A program made the position numbers and the translations under genes. Source: a bacterium (GTDB lineage Bacteria > Gemmatimonadota > Gemmatimonadetes > Longimicrobiales > RSA9). Taken from it: DNA of 64,000 nt. The stretch lies in the NCBI GenBank assembly GCA_003242735.1, contig QGVH01000008.1:1-64000 (forward strand), in the 5' to 3' direction. The notes beneath the pieces were generated by a model that was not told the DNA's origin, made no database searches, and saw only the letters and a program-made list of their open reading frames with translations. Below, one piece after another: positions 11,333-20,932 of this stretch (position 1 is its first letter; the number at the start of each line of letters is the position of its first letter).

Positions 11333-12097
11333 TCAGGGCAGCCCCAGGACCGCCCTCGCGTAGCCGTTGTAAGGATCGCCCCCCGCCTGCGTCACCCGGT
11401 CCACGGTCCCCGGGCCGCGGTTGTAGGCGGTCAGTGCGAGATGCAGGTCACCGTTGTACTTCTCCAACAACTGACGCAGGTAACGGAAGCCGAGGCGCAG
11501 GTTCGTGTCGCGCTCGAACAGCTCGTGGTACGCGATGCCGGGCGACAGCTCCTCGGCCGTGGATGGCATCACCTGCGTGAGTCCTACGGCGCCCATCGGG
11601 CTCACCGCGGTCCGCACGAAGCCGCTCTCGACGCGCACGAGCCGGTAGGCCAGGTCGGGGTCCAGCCCCTCGGAGAGGGCGATGTCGTAGATCGCCGCCG
11701 AGAGGTCGGCCGGGATGCGGTACTTCGCCGAATTGTCGATGATGGCGTTCAGGCGGTCGAGCTCGAGGCGGGCGAGCTCCAGCTCTCCCTGGCTCGCCTC
11801 GAGGGCCTGCTGCGTCGCCGCGAGCCGCTCCTCGAGGTCCAGGCGGGCCAGGATCGGGTTCTGTCCCGACGCGACCTGTATCCCGAAGACGAACGCCACG
11901 AGGGCGACCAGCGCGCTGCGCGCCGGCCGGACCGCCCGGGTCAGGAGCTCGCCGGCCCTGCGCCTCCAGCGCCCGATGTGCTCCTCTTCCCACTGCCGGA
12001 GAGGCGACGGCAGACCGGTGGGCGGCGGCAACACGGCCCGCGCGGACCGCAAGGCGCGCCGTCGCGCCGACTCCCATTGCCAGACGGCAGATGGCAT
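11333..12097 (-). CDS. Membrane-anchored lytic transglycosylase (SLT domain)
   Basis: A second, unrelated-looking peptidoglycan lytic transglycosylase of 254 residues. Order: basic N-terminus with many Arg (1-55), one membrane segment (ALVALVAFVFGIQVASG, about 62-78), a coiled coil (LEERLAATQQALEASQGELE, about 85-118), then the SLT domain (about 130-254). VRVESGF carries the catalytic Glu, GLTQVMPSTAEEL the core motif, and ALTAYNRGPGTVDRV the C-terminal motif. The anchor orients the enzyme into the periplasm. AGGAG precedes the ATG. It is convergent with the MltD-like gene and has its own promoter in an AT-rich patch. Confidence 0.9.
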   Translation of the reverse strand: MPSAVWQWESARRRALRSARAVLPPPTGLPSPLRQWEEEHIGRWRRRAGELLTRAVRPARSALVALVAFVFGIQVASGQNPILARLDLEERLAATQQALEASQGELELARLELDRLNAIIDNSAKYRIPADLSAAIYDIALSEGLDPDLAYRLVRVESGFVRTAVSPMGAVGLTQVMPSTAEELSPGIAYHELFERDTNLRLGFRYLRQLLEKYNGDLHLALTAYNRGPGTVDRVTQAGGDPYNGYARAVLGLP

Positions 12098-12229
12098 GGA
12101 TTCCGTCTCCTGTTGTCAGATCCGTTGAAAGGTAGTGCGTCTGCGGTTGTGATGCGAGACGCCGGGCCTCCAGTTGCAACCCACGTGCCAGGCCCGGCCC
12201 ATCGAAGAACGACGAACCAAGAAGCAGGG

Positions 12230-12259
12230 ATTATAGAGAGAAATAGTAAGGCAAATTAA
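12230..12259 (-). promoter_or_regulatory. Promoter of the SLT gene in an AT-rich island
   Basis: On the minus strand there is a perfect TATAAT (12235-12230). TTAATT or TTTAAT lies 18-19 bp upstream. The surrounding 50 bp (about 12225-12275) is markedly AT-rich compared with its neighbours. The leader is about 126 nt. Confidence 0.6.
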
Positions 12260-12324
12260 ACCGATACTATTCATCCATCCTCGGTCCCGTCGCCATCCGG
12301 GGGCGCTTCGGCCCCGCCGCGGCT

Positions 12325-12837
12325 CTAGGCGGGCGTTTCGGCCCCGCCGCGGGCCGGGCCGGGCGCCTCCCAGTCCCCGGACCGGCCGCCGGTTTTCCGG
12401 AGGAGCCGCACACCCTCGATCCGCAGGGTCCGGTCAACGGCCTTGAGCATGTCGTACGCAGCGAGGAGGGAGACGGTCACGGCGGTCAGCGCCTCCATTT
12501 CGACGCCCGTGCGGGCGTGGACCCGAACGGTGGCGGTGGCGTGCAGGCCGGAGCCGTCCGGGGCGATGTCCACGTCGACCTCAATCGAGGACAGCGGGAG
12601 CGGGTGGCAGAGGGGCAGCAGGTCCGCGGTGCGCTTGGCGGCCTGGATCCCGGCGATCCTGGCGACGACGAGGGGATCGCCCTTCGGGGTGCGGCCAGCG
12701 CGCAGGGCCTCGATGGTTGCCGGGCTGGTGCGGAGGAAGCCCTCGGCGACGGCGGTGCGGAGGGTCGGCTCCTTGTCGGAGACGTCCACCATTCGGGGGC
12801 GTCCGGCTTCGTCCTGGTGGGTGAGCCTCTGGTCCAT
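12325..12837 (-). CDS. moaC: Cyclic pyranopterin monophosphate synthase
   Basis: Makes cPMP from the MoaA product in molybdenum cofactor synthesis. The 170-residue product has the MoaC motifs: VDVSDKEPTLRTAVAEG at the N-terminus, AKRTADLLPLCHPLPLSSIE with the conserved LCHPLPL, and GVEMEALTAVTVSLLAAYDM followed by LKAVDR. The C-terminus (about 15 residues) is a Gly/Ala/Pro tail. The ATG at 12837 matches the family; the ribosome site is weak. It lies 58 nt after holB and is the last gene of the long minus-strand series. No other mo-cofactor gene is present nearby. Confidence 0.95.
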   Translation of the reverse strand: MDQRLTHQDEAGRPRMVDVSDKEPTLRTAVAEGFLRTSPATIEALRAGRTPKGDPLVVARIAGIQAAKRTADLLPLCHPLPLSSIEVDVDIAPDGSGLHATATVRVHARTGVEMEALTAVTVSLLAAYDMLKAVDRTLRIEGVRLLRKTGGRSGDWEAPGPARGGAETPA

Positions 12838-12895
12838 TGCCGCGGTCTCGTCGTCCGGGTGCGGTCGTGCCCCGACGCGCCTGCGAGGGGGCGGT

Positions 12896-14071
12896 CTAGT
12901 GCCCCGTGAGGGTACGGTGCAGGCCCGTGAGCAGCCAGGCAAGGATCAACTGGGGGTTGACGTTGCCGCTGGCCAGGGCGACGGCCTGGTCCACCAACCG
13001 GATGGCGGCCGGGGCGGTGCCGGCCGGGTCGTGGACGCGACGTGCCAGGTCGGCGAGGAAGTCCCGGGCGTCGGGGTTGATGAGGTGCTCCTCCGCGCCG
13101 GCCGCGTAGCTGGCCAGATCCCGCAGCCAGCCCGCGAGCGCCTCGAGCACGTCGGAGAAGCCGCCGCGGGCGCCGGCGGGGGAGGCGGCGTGGGCGGCGG
13201 CGTAGCGGGGGGCGGGCCCCGGCGCCACGGCGGCCTCCAACAGGGCGCGGGCGCGCTGGCGGATGGCCTCGAGCGGGCCCTCGGCGCCGTCCTGCGGGAG
13301 GAAGCCGAGGGCGCGGCCGATCGAGCCCTGGGCGAGGGTGGCGATCCTGGCCGCCTCCCGGGGCGGCGTGCCGGTCACCTCGGTGAGGAAGGCGGCGACC
13401 TCGGCGTCCGGCAACGGTCGCAGCGCGATCGGGAGCAGCCGCGAGCGAATGGTCGGCAGCAGGTCTTCCGGGTCGGCGGCGGTGAGGACGAGCGTGACGT
13501 CCGGCGGCGGCTCCTCGAGCAGCTTGAGCAGGGCGTTCGCCGCCTCGGGGCTCGCGTCCTGGGCGACCAGGTGTTCCGCCTGGCCGATCAGGAAGACCTT
13601 GCGGCGGCCGAGGGCGGGCCGGGTGACGGCCATGCGGGCGAGGGTCCTGATCTGCGCCAGGTAGAGGCCGACGGGTTCATCCGGCGTGGTGATCCAGAGG
13701 CCGGTCCTGGCGCGTTCCGCCAGCTCGTCGGCGCGCGCCTCCTCGAGCGCAGTCGCGAGCTTGTCCGGCCCCGAGGCGCCCTTCGGCCGCGGCAGCGGGA
13801 AGAACCACTGGAGGTCCGGGTGCTCCAGCCGGACCGCGAACCGGCAGTGCTGGCAGGCGCCGCAGGGCTCCTCGCCCGTCGGCGCTTCGCAGAGGAGGAG
13901 CTGGCCCAGCCAGAGGCCGAGCCGCTGCTTGCCGATGCCCGCCGGACCGTGGAGGAGGAGGGAGCCGGGCAGCTCCCCGCGCAGCGCGGCCTCGGCGAGG
14001 AGCCGGCGAGCCGCCTCGTGCCCGCGGAGGGCGGGCAGGCCGTTCAGCGGCCGGGCCTGCTTCGCAGCCAT
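12896..14071 (-). CDS. holB: DNA polymerase III delta' subunit (clamp-loader ATPase-like)
   Basis: A clamp-loader subunit of the replicative polymerase. The 391-residue product has a P-loop LLLHGPAGIGKQ (about residues 38-49), a zinc module CEAPTGEEPCGACQHC and the helical region ANALLKLLEEPPPDVTLVL. The SRC-like motif is altered to RSRLLPIALRPL. It could also be annotated as a DnaX-type ATPase, but the length fits HolB. Its ATG overlaps the end of the EnvC-like gene by 28 nt, so translation is probably coupled. Having a replisome gene behind ftsEX/envC is unusual relative to the familiar tmk-holB order. Confidence 0.88.
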   Translation of the reverse strand: MAAKQARPLNGLPALRGHEAARRLLAEAALRGELPGSLLLHGPAGIGKQRLGLWLGQLLLCEAPTGEEPCGACQHCRFAVRLEHPDLQWFFPLPRPKGASGPDKLATALEEARADELAERARTGLWITTPDEPVGLYLAQIRTLARMAVTRPALGRRKVFLIGQAEHLVAQDASPEAANALLKLLEEPPPDVTLVLTAADPEDLLPTIRSRLLPIALRPLPDAEVAAFLTEVTGTPPREAARIATLAQGSIGRALGFLPQDGAEGPLEAIRQRARALLEAAVAPGPAPRYAAAHAASPAGARGGFSDVLEALAGWLRDLASYAAGAEEHLINPDARDFLADLARRVHDPAGTAPAAIRLVDQAVALASGNVNPQLILAWLLTGLHRTLTGH

Positions 14072-15267
14072 TCCAGCGGGTCCATGGGCTCGGGTCTGCC
14101 GCCTGCCACGGGAACGCGGACCTGGAACTCGATGTGGGGCCCCTCGGGCGTCCGCTCCCCGCCCACGGTGCCGATCACCTGGCCGGCGGTGACCAGGTCT
14201 CCTTCCCTCACGCTGACCGACTGGAGATAGAGGTAGAGCGTGTAGTAGCCGCCCCCGTGGCTGAGCATGACGGTGGGGCCGTAGCCCTCGAGCGGCCCGG
14301 CCAGCACCACGGTCCCGGCCTCGACGGCCCGGACGGGGGTCCCCACGGGCGCGGCGATGCCGATGCCGTTCCACCGGAGGACCACGCCGTTGGGCCGGCG
14401 CTCCGGGCCGAAGCGGTACACCAGTTTGCCCTCGACGGGCCAGTCCAGCTTGCCGAGGTCCGCCGTGGTGATGGTCCCCTCCGCGGCAGGCGCCGCACCC
14501 GCAACGGCGCGGCGGCGTTCGGCATCGAGCCGGCGACGCTCGAGCTCCGCGATGAGGTCGGTGAGGCGCGCCTCGTCGCGCTCGAGTTGGGCGAGGCGGT
14601 CCTCCGTCTGGCGCGCCTGCGCGCGGTAGCGGCGCAGCGCGGCCTCGTGACGCGCCTCGAGCTCTCGCAGGTGGGCCAGCTCCTCCGCCTTCTCGCGGCG
14701 CAGCCGCTCCAGCTCCTCCTGGTCCTGCCGCAGCTCGCGCTCCTGCACCACGAGCTTCTGCTCGAGCCTGCGGACGTGGTCCACGAGCCGGCGGTCGTAC
14801 GCAGCGATGAGGTGCAGGTACTTGTATCGGTTGAGCAGGTCGCTGAAGCTCTGCGCGCTGAGCAGGACGCGCACGGTGTGCAGCGGGCCTCGCTTGTAGA
14901 TGGACCGGAGCCGCGCGTGCAGCAGCACGGTGCGCTCCTGCAGTCGGTCCCTCGTCATCAGCAGCTCGCGCGTGGTGGCCGCGATGGTGCTGTCCAGCGC
15001 CGCGGCCTGGAAGTCCAGCTCGCGCAGGGCGCGCGTGGAGGCTGCGACCTGACGCTCGATGTTGACCAGCTCGCTGGCCACGTCGTGCACCTGCGAGCGC
15101 AGCCGTTCCATCTCGGCCTGGAGCTGGGCGCGCTCCGCACGGATCTGCTCGAGCCGGTCCTGGCTCGCGCGGATCTGCGCCCGCAGGGAGTCCTGCGCGG
15201 CAGCGGGGCCCGGCGCGGCCGCGGTGATCGCGGTGAGCAGGATGGGGAGCGCGTGCCGCCAGCTCAT
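14044..15267 (-). CDS. EnvC-like murein hydrolase activator with degenerate LytM domain
   Basis: A periplasmic coiled-coil protein expected to link FtsEX to amidases. The 407-residue product has a signal peptide (LPILLTAITAAAPGPAAAQ). Long heptad-rich coiled coils follow at about residues 27-280, including the FtsX-binding-like helical region. A LytM/M23 fold ends the protein (about 295-405). The first metal ligands are missing: the HxGxD-type motif reads NGIGI. LSHGGGYYTLYLYL and GPHIEFQVRV keep isolated His residues only. This fits an inactive activator such as E. coli EnvC. Its ATG overlaps the ftsX stop (ATGA), showing one operon. Confidence 0.9.
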   Translation of the reverse strand: MSWRHALPILLTAITAAAPGPAAAQDSLRAQIRASQDRLEQIRAERAQLQAEMERLRSQVHDVASELVNIERQVAASTRALRELDFQAAALDSTIAATTRELLMTRDRLQERTVLLHARLRSIYKRGPLHTVRVLLSAQSFSDLLNRYKYLHLIAAYDRRLVDHVRRLEQKLVVQERELRQDQEELERLRREKAEELAHLRELEARHEAALRRYRAQARQTEDRLAQLERDEARLTDLIAELERRRLDAERRRAVAGAAPAAEGTITTADLGKLDWPVEGKLVYRFGPERRPNGVVLRWNGIGIAAPVGTPVRAVEAGTVVLAGPLEGYGPTVMLSHGGGYYTLYLYLQSVSVREGDLVTAGQVIGTVGGERTPEGPHIEFQVRVPVAGGRPEPMDPLEWLRSRPGR

Positions 15268-16124
15268 AGCGCGCGCAAGTGACGATGCACGGCCAGCAGA
15301 CTGGCGAGCAGACCCACGAGGCCGCCGCCCACGATCCCGCCCACGATCCACAGGTCCGGCAGCCACTCCAGCTCGAAGACGGAATCGGACAGCGTGCGGT
15401 ACGTCATGTACAACGCGGGGAGCGCGACGAGGCCGCCGAGCAGACCCGTCATCAGGCCCTCGATGAGGAACGGCCCCTGGACGAACGACTCGGTGGCGCC
15501 GACGAGGCGCATGATGGTGATCTCGTCGCGCCGCGCGAAGATGGCCATGCGCACGGCGGCGCCGATGATGAGCGCCGCGACGACGGCGAACGCGCCGCCC
15601 AGGACCGCGGCCGCGGCGCCGGCGATGCGGCGCAGCAGGAAGACCTTGTCGAGCCAGTCCTGGCCGTACACCACCTCTTCGACGATCGGGTAGGCGGCGA
15701 TCCGGTCGGCGACGTCGCGCACGGCCCGCGCATCCCGGAGGCCGGGGTGGAGTCGCACGGCGAGGGAGGCGGGCAGCGGGTTGACATCGAGCTCCACCAC
15801 CATCGCGTGGAGCTGGCCGAGCTCCTGCCGGGCGATCTCAAGGGCCTGTTCGCGGGAGACGTAGACGACGTCGAGCACCTCCGGGTACATGGCGATCTCG
15901 TTGCGTACCAGCTCGATGGCGTTGGCCCGCGCGTTGTCCCGCAGGTACGCGACGATCTCGACCCGCTCCTCGACCCGCTGCAGCACCCGGTTGACGTTGT
16001 ACGCCGCAATGCCGAACAGACCGACCACGAAGAGAGAGAGCGCGATCATGCCGGCGGAGAGCCCGACGAGCAGCGGCGCCCGCCGGAACGAGTTGAGCGC
16101 CTCCCGCAGCGCATAGGGCAGCAT
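15264..16124 (-). CDS. ftsX: Cell division ABC transporter-like permease FtsX
   Basis: A membrane partner of FtsE that controls cell-wall hydrolysis at the septum. The 286-residue product has a cytoplasmic N-terminus, TM1 (VGLSAGMIALSLFVVGLFGI) and a large periplasmic loop with the FtsX extracellular domain (VEIVAYLRDNARANAIELVR to VYGQDWLDK). Three more TM segments follow, around ITIMRLVGATESFVQGPFLI, the conserved cytoplasmic coupling region. The start is 2 nt after the ftsE stop, and the stop overlaps the EnvC-like start. The length is typical of FtsX. Confidence 0.94.
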   Translation of the reverse strand: MLPYALREALNSFRRAPLLVGLSAGMIALSLFVVGLFGIAAYNVNRVLQRVEERVEIVAYLRDNARANAIELVRNEIAMYPEVLDVVYVSREQALEIARQELGQLHAMVVELDVNPLPASLAVRLHPGLRDARAVRDVADRIAAYPIVEEVVYGQDWLDKVFLLRRIAGAAAAVLGGAFAVVAALIIGAAVRMAIFARRDEITIMRLVGATESFVQGPFLIEGLMTGLLGGLVALPALYMTYRTLSDSVFELEWLPDLWIVGGIVGGGLVGLLASLLAVHRHLRAL

Positions 16125-16126
16125 GC

Positions 16127-16822
<696 letters not shown>

Positions 16823-16827
16823 GGCGA

Positions 16828-16848
16828 GCCCGCCGCACGGCGGCGGGC
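16828..16848. other. 9-bp hairpin directly upstream of ftsE
   Basis: GCCCGCCGC and GCGGCGGGC pair perfectly with a 3-nt loop. On the minus-strand transcript it ends 5 nt before the ftsE ATG, where a ribosome site would normally be. Confidence 0.55.
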
Positions 16849-16937
16849 CGTTCTCCTGCGCTCGCGTCGAGCCCGTTCCCGTCGGACGCGGCGGGTGTCC
16901 GTTCGCATGGCCGCGGAACCGGCGCCTTCTCGCCGCT

Positions 16938-17897
16938 TCACGGCGCGAGCCCTCCGCCCGCCCTGCCCGCCGCGAGGCGGGCGGCGAGGCGGATCGCCTC
17001 GATCATGGATGAGGGATCGGCGCGATCCTGGCCAGCGATGTCGAGTGCCGTCCCGTGGTCCGGCGAGGTCCGCACGAACGGGAGGCCGAGGGTCACGTTG
17101 ACGCCATGGCCGAACGCCGCCGTCTTGAACGCCGCCATCCCGACGTCGTGGTACGGGGCGATCACCGCGTCGAACTCGCCCGCCGTGGCGCGGACGAACA
17201 CCGTGTCCGCCGGGATGGGGCCGTGGGCGTCAACGCCCTCCGCGTGCAACCGCTCCCGCGCCGGCTCCAGGATCCGCGCCTCCTCATCGCCGAACAGGCC
17301 GCCGTCGGAAGCGTGCGGGTTCACGGCGCAGAGCGCAATGCGCGGACGGGCCATGCCCCAGCCGTCGCGCAGACCCGCGTGGGTGATCCGCGCCGTCCTC
17401 ACGATGGTTTCCACGGAAAGGGCCGCGGGCACCTGGGAGAGGGGTAGGTGCGTGGTGGCCAGCGCGACCCGGAGCGGGCCCCCCCGGAGGGTGGTCTCCG
17501 CAGTCAGCATCATGACCACGTCCCGGACGCCGGCCAGCCCCGCCAGCATCTCGGTGTGGCCGGGGAAGGTGTACCCGCCCGCGTTGAGGGCCGCCTTGTC
17601 GATCGGCGCCGTGACCACACCATCCACGGCGCCCTCGAGGGCCATGCTCGCCGCTCGCTCGATCGCCTGACCCGCCAGCGCGCCCGCCACGGCAGGCGTG
17701 GCGCCGATCTCCCACCGCCCGGTGGCCACGAACTCGTCCGCGGCCGACTCTGCGCCGGTCCCGGACGGGCCGACGAAGACGAGGTGAGGCCGGTCGGGCT
17801 CCGACGCGAGCGCGCGCGCGGCCTTCACGGCGATCTCGGGCCCGATGCCGCGACAATCGCCGAGCGTCACGGCCAGCCGTACCCGTCGTCGCCCCAA
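16938..17897 (-). CDS. pdxA: 4-hydroxythreonine-4-phosphate dehydrogenase
   Basis: An NAD(P)-dependent enzyme of pyridoxal phosphate synthesis. The 319-residue product shows VTLGDCRGIGPEIAVKAARA (the usual GDPAGIGPE with Cys-Arg for Pro-Ala) and APIDKAALNAGGYTFPGHTE with a metal-binding His. It continues with NPHASDGGLFGDEE, IAPYHDVGMAAFK with a second His, and NVTLGLPFVRTSPDHGTALD. The TTG at 17897 is chosen: GGGAGG lies 8 nt upstream and the peptide begins at the family N-terminus. It starts 16 nt after the surA stop; a surA-pdxA neighbourhood is also known in enterobacteria. Confidence 0.95.
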   Translation of the reverse strand: MGRRRVRLAVTLGDCRGIGPEIAVKAARALASEPDRPHLVFVGPSGTGAESAADEFVATGRWEIGATPAVAGALAGQAIERAASMALEGAVDGVVTAPIDKAALNAGGYTFPGHTEMLAGLAGVRDVVMMLTAETTLRGGPLRVALATTHLPLSQVPAALSVETIVRTARITHAGLRDGWGMARPRIALCAVNPHASDGGLFGDEEARILEPARERLHAEGVDAHGPIPADTVFVRATAGEFDAVIAPYHDVGMAAFKTAAFGHGVNVTLGLPFVRTSPDHGTALDIAGQDRADPSSMIEAIRLAARLAAGRAGGGLAP

Positions 17898-17913
17898 GGG
17901 CCGCGCCTCCCGC

Positions 17914-19245
17914 CTAGAGCCGGACCTCGACGTGCGTACGCCGGCGCAGCTCCGAGAGCACTTCGTCGAGCAGCTTCTGCTGCTGGAGCTGCTCGCGGAT
18001 CCGGGCGTGGACGCGCGGGTCGTCCAGGGAGTACTCTCCCTCGGGCACGACTTCCACGATCTTGACGACGGCCCACTTCTCCGGCGTCCCCGCGCCGCCG
18101 GGCAGCCGGAACGGGCCGATGACGTCGCCCGGCCGCGCCCCGGCCAGCTCCCTGTCGTAGGGTGCCGGGAGCTGGTCCCGCGGGATCTCTTCCACCAGGC
18201 GCTGCTCTTCGGGGTCGCCGAACCGGGTGGCCAGCTCCTCCATCGACTCCCCGGCGCGGGCGCGCTCGGCCACCTGCGCCGCGAGCTCCGGCGCCCGGGC
18301 GATGTCTGCATCGGTCAGCTCGGGCCGGATCAGGATGTGCCGCGCCTGCCGCTCCGAGCCGCGCACCCTGTCCACCCGGATGATGTGGAACCCGTAGTTC
18401 GTCTCGACCACCCCGCTCAATTGCCCCGGCGGCAGGGAGAAGGCGGCCGAGTCGAACGCGGGGACCATGTCGCCCCGCCGGAACCAGCCCAGGTTCCCAC
18501 CCTGGTCCTTGGTCCCCGGATCATCGGAATGCCGGCGGGCCAGGGCCTCGAAGTCGCCGCCGCGCCGCAGCTCGTCCAGGATCTCGAGCGCGCGCTCACG
18601 GGCGACCGCGCGGGCCGAGTCGCTGGCGCGCGGCGCGACCACGACCTGCTCGAAGGTGAGCGTTTCCGGGCGCCGGCCGAAGTTCGCCTTGTTGGCCTCG
18701 AAGAAGGCGCGCACCTCGTCCTCGGTCACCGGCGGTGGACGGCGCTGCCGCTGGAGGACTGCGACGTAGCGCTGCACCATCATCTCGCGCCGGATGTCCC
18801 GCGCGAGGATGTCGCGGTACTCGGCGAGCGTCAGGCGCTGCTGGGCCAGCGCCCGCATCAGCGCGGCCTCGCCGCCCATGGCACGCTGCCGCTGGGCGAT
18901 CTCCGCGTCCACGTACCGCTGTACCTCGTCGTCCGGCACCTGGACCGAGTCCCGCTGCGCCGCCTGCACGAAGAGCAGCGTACTGATCCTGTTGTCCAGG
19001 ACCTGGCGCCGCATGCGATCGAACTGCGCCGGGTCCTCCGGCGGCGGCTGCCCGAGGCTGGCGAGGCGCATGATGATCTCTTCATCCACCTCGCTGAGCA
19101 GGACCACGCTGTCGCCGACCACGGCGACGACGCGGTCCACGAGCTCGGGCTGCCGCGCGTTCTGCGCCTGCGTCGCCGTCGCGGAGGCGAACAGGGCCGT
19201 GAGGAGGAGCGGGATCGTGGCGCGGCGACGGTGTGTTCGGTTCAT
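17914..19245 (-). CDS. surA: Periplasmic peptidyl-prolyl isomerase/chaperone SurA type
   Basis: Helps fold outer-membrane proteins in the periplasm. The 443-residue product has a signal peptide (PLLLTALFASATATQAQ) and the SurA N-terminal helical domain (VDRVVAVVGDSVVLLSEVDE). The first parvulin domain (about 170-280) includes DPGTKDQGGNLGWFRRGDMV and FHIIRVD. The second (about 283-390) is more diverged, and a C-terminal helix ends the protein. It sits between the lipoprotein foldase gene and pdxA on the same strand. Confidence 0.93.
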   Translation of the reverse strand: MNRTHRRRATIPLLLTALFASATATQAQNARQPELVDRVVAVVGDSVVLLSEVDEEIIMRLASLGQPPPEDPAQFDRMRRQVLDNRISTLLFVQAAQRDSVQVPDDEVQRYVDAEIAQRQRAMGGEAALMRALAQQRLTLAEYRDILARDIRREMMVQRYVAVLQRQRRPPPVTEDEVRAFFEANKANFGRRPETLTFEQVVVAPRASDSARAVARERALEILDELRRGGDFEALARRHSDDPGTKDQGGNLGWFRRGDMVPAFDSAAFSLPPGQLSGVVETNYGFHIIRVDRVRGSERQARHILIRPELTDADIARAPELAAQVAERARAGESMEELATRFGDPEEQRLVEEIPRDQLPAPYDRELAGARPGDVIGPFRLPGGAGTPEKWAVVKIVEVVPEGEYSLDDPRVHARIREQLQQQKLLDEVLSELRRRTHVEVRL

Positions 19246-19265
19246 TTCGAGTCCGCGAAACGGGA

Positions 19266-19290
19266 GAGGCCGGCGCCCCGCGCCGGCCTC
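19266..19290. other. 11-bp perfect hairpin between the foldase genes
   Basis: GAGGCCGGCGC and GCGCCGGCCTC pair around a CCC loop, 20 nt upstream of surA. On the minus strand CTCCCGTTTCG follows it, so it is not a clear terminator. It may tune expression between the two isomerase genes. Confidence 0.55.
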
Positions 19291-19328
19291 CGGTTAGTAT
19301 GCCGCCCCCGGTACGGATGTTCCTGGGC

Positions 19329-20777
19329 TCACTGCCCCTCGCTGGCCGACGGCTGGCCGTCCGGCTGCACCGGAGGCTGGGGCGGCTGGAACTGGCTCAT
19401 GTCCATCGGCCGGGTGGCCTCGACCATGGCCACGACGCGCGGATACGCGCGCTCGAAGGTCGTGCCGCCGTACTGCTCCCGCATGGCGTAGCCCAGCGGG
19501 CCGAGCGGCAGGACCGAGCGCTCGCCCTTGACGATGCCCTCCAGGAGCTCGTTGGTCACCCGCTTGATCGCCTGGGCCTCGGTCTCGCCCTCTCGCAGCT
19601 CGATGGTGCGGAAGCCCGCCGCGGCGGCCATCGCCGCAAGGCGCCTGAAGCCCATCGACTCGAGCGAGTCCCGCTCGGCGGGCGTCAGATCGTGCCCGTT
19701 GCGGCGCGCCTCCTGGATCAGGATCTCTTCCTGGGCGAGCGTGCGCAGCATCTCGGCGAGCCGCTCATCCGGGAACTGCAGGATGGCGCCGCGCTGGTTC
19801 GCGTCGAAGCGGCGCATGAACTGCTGGAGCTCGCCCGCCGTCAGCGCACCGCCCTTGTAGGACACGAGCGTCCGCGCCGCGGCCCGGGGGCTCAGCTTCA
19901 TCTCCGGTTTGCGCGCCAGCTCGCGGGTCACCTCGTACGCGTCGTCATGGACCTCGATGCGCAGCGGCTCGACGAGGTTCTTGACGTACGCTTCCTCGGC
20001 CTCGAGCAGGATCGTGGACTTCGCGTACTCGCGGAAGCGATCCTTGATCTGCTCGAAGTCCGGGAGGTGCCGCTCCTCGACCTTGATGATGTGGAAGCCG
20101 AACGGCGTCTCGACGACGTCGCTCACCTCACCGACCTGGAGCGCGAAGGCGGCTTCCTCGAACGGCGGCACCATCTGGCCGCGGCCGAAGAGGCCGAGGT
20201 CGCCACCCTGCCGTGCGCTGCCCGGGTCCTGGCTGTACTCGGACGCGAGAGCGGCGAAGTCCGCGCCGGACGCCGCCCGCTGCTGGAGGTCGCGGGCGAG
20301 GGCCAGGACGCTGTCCCGCTGCGCCGGCGTGGCGTCCGGCGGAACGCGCAGCAGGATGTGGCGTGCGCGGACCTGGAGGCCGGGCTGCTCCCGCTCGTAG
20401 ATGGCCCGCAGCTCCTCGTCCGTCAACGCGGTGTCCACCTGGATCACCTGGTCCCGCAGCTTCAGCACGATCGTCTGGTCGATGTCGCGCTGGATCAGCG
20501 GCGTGACGTCGACGGACCGCAGTGTCGAGTCCTCGTAGGCCACCTTGGCGAGCAGGATGTAATCGATCCAGAGGTTGGCGAGCGCCTCGACCACCTCTGG
20601 CTGCGCCGGGAGCCTGGGGTTCAGGCGAAGGAGGCTCGCCGCCTCGTCGACGGTCAACTCGTGGCCGGCAGCGCGTGCGACGACGTCGGTGTGGGCGGTC
20701 ATGGCCTGACCCAAGCCATCACAGCCCGCGACGACCAGAGTCGCGATCAAGACGATGGGCGCGACGAATCTCGACAT
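19329..20777 (-). CDS. Lipoprotein peptidyl-prolyl isomerase (PrsA/parvulin type)
   Basis: A second periplasmic foldase, 482 residues. The signal peptide ends in a lipobox (LVVAGC), so it is predicted to be lipid-anchored. An N-terminal helical chaperone part is followed by one parvulin domain at about residues 120-215: [61 protein letters not shown] long helical C-terminal half ends in a Pro/Gln-rich tail. AGGAGAGG precedes the ATG. It is the first of eight consecutive minus-strand genes that probably form one transcription unit down to moaC. Confidence 0.9.
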   Translation of the reverse strand: MSRFVAPIVLIATLVVAGCDGLGQAMTAHTDVVARAAGHELTVDEAASLLRLNPRLPAQPEVVEALANLWIDYILLAKVAYEDSTLRSVDVTPLIQRDIDQTIVLKLRDQVIQVDTALTDEELRAIYEREQPGLQVRARHILLRVPPDATPAQRDSVLALARDLQQRAASGADFAALASEYSQDPGSARQGGDLGLFGRGQMVPPFEEAAFALQVGEVSDVVETPFGFHIIKVEERHLPDFEQIKDRFREYAKSTILLEAEEAYVKNLVEPLRIEVHDDAYEVTRELARKPEMKLSPRAAARTLVSYKGGALTAGELQQFMRRFDANQRGAILQFPDERLAEMLRTLAQEEILIQEARRNGHDLTPAERDSLESMGFRRLAAMAAAAGFRTIELREGETEAQAIKRVTNELLEGIVKGERSVLPLGPLGYAMREQYGGTTFERAYPRVVAMVEATRPMDMSQFQPPQPPVQPDGQPSASEGQ

Positions 20778-20932
20778 TGCCTCTCCTCTGTGGAGCGCCG
20801 CCGACGTGGGCGGCTGTTCGGGGTGGAGCCCAGATACAGTAATCGGAATCCAGTCCACTTGGCTACCCGGGGCCGCAACGGCCGTTCCGGAGCGACGGCG
20901 CGACCCGACCGCCACCCGGCCCCCTGCGCCGG

